A DNA stretch of 9,245 nt from Hyphomicrobiales bacterium (GTDB taxonomy: Bacteria; Pseudomonadota; Alphaproteobacteria; Rhizobiales; OSC116): assembly GCA_013214985.1 (NCBI GenBank), contig JABSRY010000061.1, positions 1-9,245 on the forward strand. Direction: 5' to 3'. The translations under genes and the position numbers were made by a program. Below the pieces are notes generated by a model. The model was not told the DNA's origin and made no database searches. It saw nothing but the letters and a program-made list of their open reading frames with translations. How positions within the stretch are numbered: position 1 is the stretch's first letter; each line of letters begins with the position of its first letter. Positions 1 to 6,819 of this stretch are shown here, one piece after another.

Positions 1-191
1 TCAGGTCAAAAAAATTCTATTTATGGTGGCTATGGTTGCCGTTAGAAGTAACAGTAAAATAAAAGAGTTTTATGATAGGCTCATTCTGAATGGTAAAAAG
101 AAAATGGTCGCGCTAACCGCTGCTATGCGCAAAATTATTACTATCCTAAATGCACAAATTAGAGATTATTATAAAATAAAACAAATGAGTT
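1..191 (+). mobile_element. Right end of an IS110-like element or its remnant
   Basis: Transposase homology reaches about position 166 and gguC homology begins no later than about 192, so the element edge lies in the AT-rich interval 166-192. I see no terminal inverted repeat or target duplication, as expected for IS110. The left end is outside the window. The very short space after the transposase fits an IS110-group right end, or a truncated element. Confidence 0.55.
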
Positions 192-193
192 GA
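2..193 (+). CDS. IS110-family transposase, C-terminal end (5' part outside window)
   Basis: The frame is open from the left edge to a TGA at 191-193 and gives 63 residues. It reads as the end of the C-terminal transposase domain (Transposase_20 type) of IS110-family DEDD recombinases. The segment KEFYDRLILNGKKKMVALTA, followed by AAMRKIITILNAQIRD, matches the family pattern of FYxRL, a G-K-K-x-x-VAL segment and MRK-LLTILNA. The preceding hydrophobic LFMVAMVAVR stretch also fits. Family knowledge: these enzymes recombine DNA guided by an element-encoded bridge RNA and usually leave no target duplication. The last eight residues (YYKIKQMS) do not look like a typical IS110 C-terminus and may come from sequence beyond the element end. 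The N-terminal RuvC-like DEDD domain, if present, lies left of the window, so I cannot say whether the transposase is intact. The family call is fairly sure; activity is unknown. Confidence 0.75.
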   Translation, partial: QVKKILFMVAMVAVRSNSKIKEFYDRLILNGKKKMVALTAAMRKIITILNAQIRDYYKIKQMS

Positions 194-707
194 TTTTGCT
201 TGCGACTTTGGCGAAGAACCAGAACTTGCGGCATTATATAGAATTGGCAAAGATGGCACGCCAATGCGCATAGGCTTTGCCCTTGGTAATGAAGCGTCTG
301 ATCATATTACTGAAAAGAAAAACTATCTTTTGCTTGCTCATTCAAAACTACGTCAATGTAGTATTGGGCCAGAAATATTTATTGGCGAATTACCAACTGA
401 CATACGCGGTGTTTCTAAGCTTATTAGAAATGAAAAAGTGATATGGCAAAAAGAATTTTTAACGGGTGAAGACAATATGTGTCATTCGATTGAAAATTTA
501 GAACAACATCATTTTAAATATGATTTATTCAGGCAACCTAGTAGCGCACATATTCATTTTATGGGTACCGCAACATTGAGTTTTGGTGACGATATTGTCA
601 CGAAAGAGAATGATCGCTTTGAAATTCACGCATTTGAATTTGGTAGAGAATTAAGTAACTCATATAAAATCAAAAAATCAAAACGCTTCAATGTGCGCCA
701 ATTATAG
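189..707 (+). pseudogene. gguC: GguC/AraD1-family protein, N-terminal half missing
   Basis: The open frame after the TGA at 186-188 gives about 172 residues, whereas full GguC/AraD1 proteins of the fumarylacetoacetate-hydrolase (FAH) superfamily are about 330. The visible part is the C-terminal half: DFGEEPELAALY, DGTPMRIGFALGNE-SDH, NYLLLAHSKLR, GPEIFIGELP, LTGEDNMCHSIENLEQHHFKYDLF and HIHFMGTATLSFGDD. All of these are typical of GguC. Related FAH proteins act as 2-keto-3-deoxy-pentonate dehydratases that yield 2,5-dioxopentanoate, which would feed the aldehyde dehydrogenase starting 9 bp downstream; this role is inferred. The 5' half is replaced by IS110 transposase sequence in another frame. 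The ATG at 264 is internal to the conserved domain and has no convincing ribosome binding site, so it is not a natural start. The gene is probably non-functional. The fragment itself shows no internal stop or frameshift, which suggests a recent disruption. Confidence 0.8.
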
Positions 708-716
708 GAATAGAAA

Positions 717-2216
717 ATGTTAACAGGTAAAAATTTAATTGATGGTAAATGGGCAGATTCAAATACAAGTAACGAAAATTTTGATCTTGATGGTATTGTG
801 TTTTATCAAGCGTCAAAGAACCAAGTTGAATTAGCTTGTTTGGCCGCTAGAAGAGATTTTCGGGATTATTCATATCAATCCAATAAAGGCAGGGCAGAAT
901 TTTTACGAACTATTGCTGCACAGATCGACATTCTTGGAGATGAAATTACTAAAACGGCTATGCTAGAAACAGGCTTGCCTGAAGCTCGTTTGGTTGGCGA
1001 GCGTGGTAGAACAACAGCTCAGTTAAAAATGTTCGCAACATTAATTGAACAAGATAAATATTTAGACATTAGGGTTGATAAGGCACTACCAGACAGAATT
1101 CCAGTGCCAAGGCCAGATATTCGTTTAACCCAGCGTGCAATAGGTCCTGTTGTGGTATTTGGTGCATCTAACTTTCCGCTCGCATTCTCAACTTGCGGCG
1201 GCGATACTGCATCGGCGCTTGCAGTAGGTTGCCCAGTCATTGTAAAGGGTCATTCAGCCCATGCCGGCACAGCCGAATTAGTCGGGCAGGCTATATTCAA
1301 CGCCATTGAAAAATGCAATATGCCAAAAGCCACGTTTCAGATGCTGCAAGGTTCAGGCCGAGTTATTGGCTCTGCTTTGGTTAACCATCCAGAAATAAAC
1401 GCAGTCGGTTTTACGGGTTCATTGTCTGGTGGTCGTACATTATATGACCAATGCCATTCACGTAAAAAACCTATTCCATTTTATGGTGAGCTAGGCTCCA
1501 TAAACCCAATGTTTTGCTTAGAAAATGCGATGAGTTCTCGAGCTTATGAAATTGCCACTGGCTGGGTAACATCTTTGACGATGGGGGCAGGGCAGTTTTG
1601 TACGAACCCTGGGGTTGTTGTTATGGTTAAAGGTGCTGCAGCACAAGAATTTGAAAATGCTACGAAAAATGCTTTGAAAAATTCAGTCGAACAAAAGATG
1701 CTAACAGACATAATCTGCGCCTCTTTAAACGATGGTGTTGAGGCATTTTCGAAACAAATCGAGCCGGTTTATCTAGATGGCCATATTTGTAGTGACCGCT
1801 GCGCATTACCTGCAGTATTTAAAGTGGATGCAAAAATATGGCTAGAAAGTGAGGTCTTACAAGAAGAAGTTTTTGGTGCATTAGGTGTTTTGATAATTTG
1901 TGACGATAAACAAGAAATGTTGCAACTTGCCGAAAACTTAGAAGGTCAATTAACGACTACTTTATTCCTGAACGAAGCTGATGAAGTATTTGCCCATAAA
2001 TTATTACCAATTTTAGAAGAAAAGTCAGGTAGGATTTTATGTAATGGTTACCCGACTGGGGTTGAAGTTTGCGATGCGATGATGCATGGTGGGCCATATC
2101 CTGCAAGTACTGATTCTCGTGTTTCATCGATTGGTACGATTGCAATTACTCGCTGGCTTCGTCCGCTAGCATATCAGAATTTTCCAAGCAATTTATTGCA
2201 TTGTGAGATCAGATAA
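717..2216 (+). CDS. NADP-type aldehyde dehydrogenase, 2,5-dioxopentanoate (alpha-ketoglutaric semialdehyde) dehydrogenase class
   Basis: This 499-residue cytosolic ALDH is full length. It carries FGASNFPLAFS with Asn152 (oxyanion site), the GGDTASALAVGCPVIVKGHS cofactor-binding segment, GFTGS, the catalytic base Glu258 in YGELGSINP, and the nucleophile Cys295 in GAGQFCTNPG. The GASNFPLAFS, ELGSINP and QFCTNPG combination marks the KGSADH branch, which oxidises 2,5-dioxopentanoate to 2-oxoglutarate. This is the last step of Weimberg-type pentose, glucarate or hydroxyproline catabolism. The gguC remnant directly upstream favours the pentose or sugar-acid role. The ATG at 717 follows a purine-rich TAGGAATAGAAA in which the gguC stop is embedded. 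Residues 20-45 are less conserved than usual: the common NPATGE-like motif is not evident. All catalytic residues are intact. The exact substrate cannot be read from the sequence; succinate-semialdehyde or another aldehyde is possible. Confidence 0.88.
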   Translation: MLTGKNLIDGKWADSNTSNENFDLDGIVFYQASKNQVELACLAARRDFRDYSYQSNKGRAEFLRTIAAQIDILGDEITKTAMLETGLPEARLVGERGRTTAQLKMFATLIEQDKYLDIRVDKALPDRIPVPRPDIRLTQRAIGPVVVFGASNFPLAFSTCGGDTASALAVGCPVIVKGHSAHAGTAELVGQAIFNAIEKCNMPKATFQMLQGSGRVIGSALVNHPEINAVGFTGSLSGGRTLYDQCHSRKKPIPFYGELGSINPMFCLENAMSSRAYEIATGWVTSLTMGAGQFCTNPGVVVMVKGAAAQEFENATKNALKNSVEQKMLTDIICASLNDGVEAFSKQIEPVYLDGHICSDRCALPAVFKVDAKIWLESEVLQEEVFGALGVLIICDDKQEMLQLAENLEGQLTTTLFLNEADEVFAHKLLPILEEKSGRILCNGYPTGVEVCDAMMHGGPYPASTDSRVSSIGTIAITRWLRPLAYQNFPSNLLHCEIR

Positions 2217-2225
2217 GGGAATTAA

Positions 2226-3251
2226 ATGAGCGGTAGCGGCCAAACAACAATGAAAGATGTTGCAAAAGCCGCTGGCGTTTCTGTAATGACAGTATCAAGA
2301 GCGCTTAAAAAAAACAGCTCAATCTCTGATGTTAAAAGAAAACAAATTTTATCTTTAATCCAAGAAATGAATTATGTTCCAGATCAAATGGCGGGCAGTT
2401 TGTCTTCAAAAAAGTCAGGTTTTGTTGCGGCATTATTGCCATCCATTAACAACCTTCATTTTGCCCAAACGGTTCAGAGCTTAACCAAACAATTAGAGAA
2501 CTCTGGCTTGCAACTGTTACTTGGCTATACCGATTATTCAGCAGAAAAAGAAGAAAAAATCGTCGAATTGATGCTGCGCCGTCGCCCTGAAGCAATTGTA
2601 CTAACTTATGATGGACACACGCAAAGAACCCGTGACTTGCTAGAAAATGCGTCAATTCCTGTTGTCGAAATTTGGGAACAGCCAAAAGATCCAATTCAAC
2701 ATTCTGTGGGGTTTTCAAATTTTGATGCAGCCAAAAAGATGACTAATACTCTGATTGATAAAGGCTATAAAAAAATTGCATTTTTAGGTGAGGCGGATGA
2801 TTTTGGTACCCGCGGCGCAGCAAGGCGAAATGGTTTTATTTCTGCAATGGAAGATCACGGTTTATCAGCTGAGCGAATAGTTCAATTTGAAGCACCACCC
2901 GTAACCATTGGAAATGGCGCAATAGCTGCTAAAAGTTTGTTGGAAAAATTCCCAGACGTTGATTGCGTATTCTGCGTATCGGATTTCGCTGCATTTGGCG
3001 TGCAAAGCCATTTCATTAAAGTTGGTGTAAATATACCAAATGACATAGCGGTTGTTGGCTTTGGCGACTTTGAAGTGTCTCGGTATGCGCTGCCAAGCAT
3101 ATCAACCGTAAAGGTAGATCCAATTTTAATTGGTCATCAAACAGGGCAATTAATTTGTAATATACTTGGCTACACAGGCAAAAAACCTGAACAATTTCAA
3201 CATCTAGATATTCATGTCGAAATTTCTTTACGGGAAAGTGTAAAGGACTAA
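2226..3251 (+). CDS. LacI-family transcriptional repressor, GntR (gluconate)-like
   Basis: The protein has 341 residues, a usual LacI-family length. The N-terminal helix-turn-helix spans about residues 8-28 (MKDVAKAAGVSVMTVSRAL). It is followed by the hinge region around 52-63 (PDQMAGSLSSKK) and a periplasmic-binding-protein-like effector domain from about 65 to the end. Segments such as SIPVVEIWE, SVGFSNFDAAKKMT and DCVFCVSDFAAFGV resemble E. coli GntR, which responds to gluconate. A sugar-acid effector is therefore a reasonable guess. The gene lies 9 bp after the aldehyde dehydrogenase, with AAGGGA at 2215-2220 as its ribosome binding site. ATG 2226 is chosen; ATG 2250 would give a protein starting MKDVA and is possible. 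Two operator-like palindromes lie 30-80 bp downstream, in front of the transporter operon, and are its likely targets. No such site is visible upstream of the gguC remnant within the window. Confidence 0.92.
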   Translation: MSGSGQTTMKDVAKAAGVSVMTVSRALKKNSSISDVKRKQILSLIQEMNYVPDQMAGSLSSKKSGFVAALLPSINNLHFAQTVQSLTKQLENSGLQLLLGYTDYSAEKEEKIVELMLRRRPEAIVLTYDGHTQRTRDLLENASIPVVEIWEQPKDPIQHSVGFSNFDAAKKMTNTLIDKGYKKIAFLGEADDFGTRGAARRNGFISAMEDHGLSAERIVQFEAPPVTIGNGAIAAKSLLEKFPDVDCVFCVSDFAAFGVQSHFIKVGVNIPNDIAVVGFGDFEVSRYALPSISTVKVDPILIGHQTGQLICNILGYTGKKPEQFQHLDIHVEISLRESVKD

Positions 3252-3281
3252 TAAATACTTGGATTTTTATTAAAATAAACC

Positions 3282-3297
3282 TTGTTATCGGTAACAA
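3282..3297 (+). promoter_or_regulatory. LacI/GntR-type operator 1
   Basis: TTGTTATCGGTAACAA is an imperfect palindrome with a central CG. Fourteen of its 16 positions are symmetric, the exception being the T/G pair flanking the centre. It matches the known E. coli GntR box form ATGTTACC-GTAACAT in its GTTA and TAAC half-sites. It lies 31 bp after the repressor stop codon and coincides with the -35 region of the proposed transporter promoter. Confidence 0.75.
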
Positions 3298-3308
3298 CAC
3301 TCTATAAT
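3282..3308 (+). promoter_or_regulatory. Predicted sigma-70-type promoter of the transporter operon
   Basis: A perfect TATAAT -10 box lies at 3303-3308. TTGTTA at 3282-3287 can serve as the -35 box (4 of 6 consensus bases), with a short 15-bp spacer. The start point would fall near 3315, at the centre of operator 2. Both operators would thus overlap RNA polymerase contacts, a classic repression arrangement. The short spacer is the weak point. Confidence 0.55.
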
Positions 3309-3331
3309 GTTATCGATAACATTATAGAGTG
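3298..3331 (+). promoter_or_regulatory. Perfect 34-bp palindrome containing operator 2
   Basis: The two 17-base arms (CACTCTATAATGTTATC and its exact complement) meet at the CG of 3314-3315 with no mismatch. The core ATGTTATCGATAACAT (3307-3322) is a GntR-type LacI-family operator. It shares GTTATCG and TAACA with operator 1, whose centre lies 25 bp upstream. The outer arms add symmetric TATAAT/ATTATA sequences. The last G of the palindrome is the first base of the GGAGGG ribosome binding site of the ATPase gene. Confidence 0.8.
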
Positions 3332-3336
3332 GAGGG
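3331..3336 (+). promoter_or_regulatory. Ribosome binding site that fixes the GTG start of the ATPase gene
   Basis: GGAGGG stands 5 bases before the GTG at 3342. This strong site selects the GTG over the in-frame TTG at 3282, which lies inside operator 1. Confidence 0.8.
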
Positions 3337-3341
3337 AATAC

Positions 3342-4430
3342 GTGCCGATTATAGAATTAAAAAATTTGGTAAAGCGTTATGGTAGCTTTAAGGTATTGCA
3401 TGGCATAAATTTAAAAATGGTTGAAAATGAATTCACTGTTTTTGTTGGTCCGTCTGGCTGTGGTAAATCAACCACATTAAGAATGATTGCTGGGCTCGAA
3501 ACCGTAACGGCTGGCGACATCACAATTAATGGCAACTCCATCATTAATCTTGAACCTAAATCGCGAGATCTGGCAATGGTATTTCAAGATTATGCGCTAT
3601 ATCCGCATATGAATGTCGCCAAAAATATGTCGTTTGCATTACGCTTACAGCGTGCGCCTAAAGCCGAAATAAAACAAAAAGTAGAGGCTGTTGCTGAAAC
3701 ATTAGGTCTGACCGACTTTCTACACCGCAAGCCAGGTGAGCTTTCGGGCGGTCAGCGCCAACGGGTTGCAATCGGCAGGGCGCTCATTAGAGACAGTGGT
3801 ACTTTTCTATTTGATGAGCCTCTGTCAAACTTGGACGCAAAATTGCGCGGAAAAATGCGCGCCGAACTGGCATTAATGCACCAACGTGTGAATAAGAATA
3901 TGATTTATGTAACCCATGATCAAATTGAAGCAATGACCTTAGCTGACCGCATCGTTGTGATGCATGGTGGCCATATTCAACAACATGGTTCTCCCCAAGA
4001 ATTATTTAATGAGCCTTGCAATAAATTTGTAGCTGGATTTTTAGGGTCGCCACCGATGAATTTCTTAGACGGCGATGTTATATCTAAAAATGGCGTTGTT
4101 TGTGTTGAAGGCGATGGGTTTATTGTAGCCGTTTCGGACGAAAAAGGTAAAGCACTTAACGAGCAAAAATCGAAACAAATTACGATTGGCGTTAGGCCTT
4201 CAGATTTAACATATTCGGAAGAAAAACAAGCCTTAAGCAACTTTGCATTAAGGGTCGTTGTATCTGAGTATATTGGCACTCAAAGTGTACTTTTGACGAA
4301 ATGTTTTACCCAAGATGTAAGCGTCGAGTTAAAATCAGATCAAATATTACCTAAAAATAAAATATTAAATTTTACGGCATTAGCAGATAAAGTTCATCTG
4401 TTTGACCGTGTAACCGAGATTGCTATTTAA
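3342..4430 (+). CDS. CUT1 sugar ABC transporter ATPase, MalK/UgpC type
   Basis: From the GTG start (protein begins MPIIELKNLVKRYG) this is a 362-residue ATPase, the usual MalK/UgpC length. Walker A is GPSGCGKST (36-44), the Q-loop glutamine is Gln82 in VFQDYALYPHM, the ABC signature is LSGGQ (134-138), Walker B is FLFDEP with catalytic Glu159, the D-loop is SNLDAKLR, and the switch histidine is His192 in YVTHDQIEAMTLADR. The C-terminal third (about 241-362) is the regulatory TOBE/OB region found in CUT1 ATPases. It powers sugar import at the inner face of the membrane together with the two permeases downstream. It is the first gene of the transporter operon and sits directly behind the operators, so it is probably controlled by the adjacent repressor. 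Nothing is missing. CUT1 ATPases often serve several sugars, so the substrate cannot be inferred from this subunit. Confidence 0.93.
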   Translation: MPIIELKNLVKRYGSFKVLHGINLKMVENEFTVFVGPSGCGKSTTLRMIAGLETVTAGDITINGNSIINLEPKSRDLAMVFQDYALYPHMNVAKNMSFALRLQRAPKAEIKQKVEAVAETLGLTDFLHRKPGELSGGQRQRVAIGRALIRDSGTFLFDEPLSNLDAKLRGKMRAELALMHQRVNKNMIYVTHDQIEAMTLADRIVVMHGGHIQQHGSPQELFNEPCNKFVAGFLGSPPMNFLDGDVISKNGVVCVEGDGFIVAVSDEKGKALNEQKSKQITIGVRPSDLTYSEEKQALSNFALRVVVSEYIGTQSVLLTKCFTQDVSVELKSDQILPKNKILNFTALADKVHLFDRVTEIAI

Positions 4431-4461
4431 GGCAACTCTCATCAGCTTCTGGGAGGAATAA

Positions 4462-5790
4462 ATGCTGAATATTATAAAAACGACCGCGACTTCGGTTGCG
4501 GCGCTAGCTTTTGCTGTTACGGCAGCTTTTGCTGGTCCATATGATGACTATAAAGGCACTACTTTGGTAGTGAGCTTCCCTGCTCATCCGCATTATGATG
4601 CAGTGATGAAGGTACTGCCCGAATTTACCAAAGAAACGGGCATTAAAGTTGAAGTTGATCAGCTTCAATATCTAAAAATGCGTCAAAAACAAACTCTGGA
4701 ATTGACTAAAAATAAAGGCGATTATGACTTAATTGCTTATGTGGTTTTCTCTAAAGCCGATTACGTTTATGCAGATCAGCTTGAAAATTTGGCTCGGTTC
4801 TTTATGAACCCAAAATTAGCAGATCCAAGCTATGATGCGGATGATTTGGTAGCGGGCTATGTTGCAAATATTGGTGTTGCAGGTGGTAAAAAAGGCTATT
4901 TACCCGGGCCTACAGGTTCACTTTTTGGTCTACCGTTTGGTTCAGAAACTTCTGTTTTAGGATACCGTAAAGATATTTTCGAAAAGCACGGTTTGAATGT
5001 GCCTAAAACCTATGACGAGCTATTAGAGCTTGTCTGTAAAATCCCTGAATTAGAGCCTGGTATGGGCGGTCTGGCTTCTCGTGCGGCTTCTGGCCATCAT
5101 GCTTCGCATGCTTATTTGCTACATTTAGCACCTTTGGGTGGTCGTATTTTTGACGACCAATGGAACCCAACGATGAATAATGAAGCAGGTGTTGCTGCTG
5201 CCAATGCACTTAAGAAAATTGTATCTTGTGGTGCCGAAGGCGCTGCAACATTCGGTTTTGCTGAAGCGGGGGCATCTTTCCTACAAGGCAATTCTGCCAT
5301 GTTCTTAGACACGACTATTTTTGCAGGTCAAGTAAACAACCCTGAAAAATCTAAAGTTGTTGGTAAGGTTGGCTGGGCACCACATCCAGTGGGTGTAAGG
5401 GCTGCTTCTCAAACAGGTGGCTTTGGTATTGGTATTCCTAAAAATGCGCAAAATAAAAATGCTGCATTCTTATTAATGCAATGGCTTACATCTAAAAAAT
5501 CCGATAAATTGATTGCAATGCAAGGTGGTAACCCATCTCGTTATTCTACCCATTTTGATGCTAATGTGAATGCAAAATTCCCGTATATGTCGGTATTTGG
5601 TGAAGCACTTAAGAATGCTGATCCAGACTGGCGTCCAATCATTCCTGTATGGGGCAAAATCAATGCTGATCTTGGCACGACGCTTTCAAAAATCCTAACC
5701 GAAGGTTTGGATGTACAAGAAGGTCTTGATGGCGTTGCTGAACGTACCAAGAAAATCATGGATGATGCAGGTTATAACACCTGGAAATAA
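4462..5790 (+). CDS. Extracellular sugar-binding protein, family 1 (CUT1)
   Basis: This 442-residue periplasmic protein captures the transported sugar. A Sec signal peptide is clear: positive Lys6, a hydrophobic core (about 9-21), and an AFA cleavage motif ending at Ala24, so the mature protein would start at Gly25. The remainder has the length and layout of a family 1 solute-binding protein: an N-lobe start TTLVVSFPAHPHYDAV, FTKETGIKVEV, GLPFGSETSVLGYRKDIFEKHGLNVPKTYDELL, and the late GGFGIGIPKNAQNKNAAFLLMQWL segment. The mature part has two cysteines, Cys192 and Cys256, which could form a disulfide in the periplasm. The start ATG follows an excellent GGGAGGAA site, 31 bp after the ATPase stop. 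It is followed by a strong hairpin that may raise its level relative to the permeases. The ligand is unknown; context suggests a pentose, a hexose or a derivative. Confidence 0.92.
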   Translation: MLNIIKTTATSVAALAFAVTAAFAGPYDDYKGTTLVVSFPAHPHYDAVMKVLPEFTKETGIKVEVDQLQYLKMRQKQTLELTKNKGDYDLIAYVVFSKADYVYADQLENLARFFMNPKLADPSYDADDLVAGYVANIGVAGGKKGYLPGPTGSLFGLPFGSETSVLGYRKDIFEKHGLNVPKTYDELLELVCKIPELEPGMGGLASRAASGHHASHAYLLHLAPLGGRIFDDQWNPTMNNEAGVAAANALKKIVSCGAEGAATFGFAEAGASFLQGNSAMFLDTTIFAGQVNNPEKSKVVGKVGWAPHPVGVRAASQTGGFGIGIPKNAQNKNAAFLLMQWLTSKKSDKLIAMQGGNPSRYSTHFDANVNAKFPYMSVFGEALKNADPDWRPIIPVWGKINADLGTTLSKILTEGLDVQEGLDGVAERTKKIMDDAGYNTWK

Positions 5791-5801
5791 ACATCACAGA
5801 T

Positions 5802-5830
5802 GTAGAGAAGCTAATAGCTTCTCTACTTTT
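5802..5830 (+). terminator. Intercistronic stem-loop with T-tract after the binding-protein gene
   Basis: GTAGAGAAGC (5802-5811) pairs perfectly with GCTTCTCTAC (5817-5826) around a TAATA loop, followed by TTTT and further AT-rich sequence. It begins 12 bp after the binding-protein stop codon. It looks like an intrinsic terminator with a short, broken T-tract. Because the permeases continue in the same direction, it more likely acts as a partial terminator or as a 3' mRNA stabiliser, giving more binding protein than permease. Confidence 0.7.
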
Positions 5831-5897
5831 ATATTATTTGTAAATCTGGATAGATCAATCATAAACAGGTTCTGTTTTTAAGAAGGCATTATTCACA

Positions 5898-6815
5898 ATG
5901 GATGTTGTAAAAAAAATAAATAAATTTACGCCATATATGCTTTTAGCGCCCGCTGGTATTATATTGTTATTGGCACTTTTATACCCGATTGGTTATATGG
6001 TCTACGCTAGTTTTTTAGACTGGTCACCAAGTCAGCATATTGGCCAAGCTGAATTTATTGGCCTTAGAAACTATATCAATTTATGGAATGACGCAGCTTT
6101 TTTTGAAAGCTTTGGTGTTACCTTGAAATTTGCATTTTTTGTGGTTGTTTTGGAAATGATCATTGGCGTTGGTCTCGCCTTATTACTTGACCGAGAAATT
6201 CGTGGCATGTCTGTATTGCGTGTCATATTCATCTTACCGATGATGATAGCGCCAATCGTTGTAGGCTTAATGTGGCGTTATATGTATCACCCAACAGTAG
6301 GTGTTTTTAATCGAACTTTAAAGGAATGGGGCTTTGAATCTATTCCGTGGTTGTCCGATAGCGGCTGGGCATTTTACGGGGTTATTATTGCCGACGTTTG
6401 GCAATGGACACCGTTTATATTTATTTTGGCCTTAGCAGCCATGCAAGGTTTGCCTCGCTCAGCGCTTGAAGCAGCAGAGTTAGATGGTGCAGGTGAATGG
6501 CAAAAGATAGTGCATATAAAATTACCGCTTATGCTGCCTGTGCTGATTATTACCTTGCTGCTACGACTGATCGATGCATTTAAAGTGCTAGAGGTTGTTC
6601 TGATCATGACCAATGGTGGGCCAGGCCTATCCACGGAAATTCTGGCATTGCGAATTTTTAGAACCGCTCAGGAATTCCAAGAGCTTGGTTATAGTGCGGC
6701 CATGTCTAACATCTTATTAATATTACTCATGCTGCTAACCATAGCCATGTTTGTTTACAATAAAATTCAAGAAAACCGCGCTTCAAAAATGTGCGCAATG
6801 ATAGAGAAAGGGTAA
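5898..6815 (+). CDS. CUT1 ABC transporter permease, MalF/UgpA type
   Basis: This 305-residue inner-membrane protein has about six transmembrane segments (roughly 12-38, 74-97, 107-126, 156-182, 210-235 and 268-288). The cytoplasmic coupling motif at 191-210 is EAAELDGAGEWQKIVHIKLP, which matches the EAA-x3-G-x9-I-x-LP consensus that docks on the ATPase. The opening TPYMLLAPAGIILLLALLYP and the later TNGGPGLSTEIL are standard for the first permease of CUT1 systems. It forms the channel with the second permease, whose gene begins 4 bp after this stop. The start ATG has AGAAGG at 5881-5886, a rather long 11 bases away, which hints at modest translation. The 107-bp gap upstream holds the stem-loop and no clear promoter, so expression probably comes by read-through from the ATPase promoter. 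Confidence 0.92.
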   Translation: MDVVKKINKFTPYMLLAPAGIILLLALLYPIGYMVYASFLDWSPSQHIGQAEFIGLRNYINLWNDAAFFESFGVTLKFAFFVVVLEMIIGVGLALLLDREIRGMSVLRVIFILPMMIAPIVVGLMWRYMYHPTVGVFNRTLKEWGFESIPWLSDSGWAFYGVIIADVWQWTPFIFILALAAMQGLPRSALEAAELDGAGEWQKIVHIKLPLMLPVLIITLLLRLIDAFKVLEVVLIMTNGGPGLSTEILALRIFRTAQEFQELGYSAAMSNILLILLMLLTIAMFVYNKIQENRASKMCAMIEKG

Positions 6816-6819
6816 GTTT

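Noticed and set aside
166..180. TATAAA-rich stretch at the IS edge as an outward promoter for gguC and the aldehyde dehydrogenase.
   Set aside because: No acceptable -35 box lies 16-18 bp upstream. It is simply AT-rich sequence.
264..707. A free-standing 147-residue gene starting at ATG 264.
   Set aside because: GguC homology continues in frame upstream of this ATG to about 192, so it is an internal methionine of a truncated gene. No convincing ribosome binding site precedes it.
3282..3341. An in-frame TTG at 3282 would extend the ATPase by 20 residues.
   Set aside because: The extension is made entirely of operator and promoter sequence, has no homology to MalK-type N-termini and lacks a ribosome binding site. 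The GTG at 3342 has GGAGGG at the right distance and gives a normal family start.
5838..5867. Possible promoter for the permeases (TTGTAA, then a TAAACA-like -10).
   Set aside because: The -10 matches consensus poorly and AT-rich sequence produces such pairs often. Not strong enough to list.
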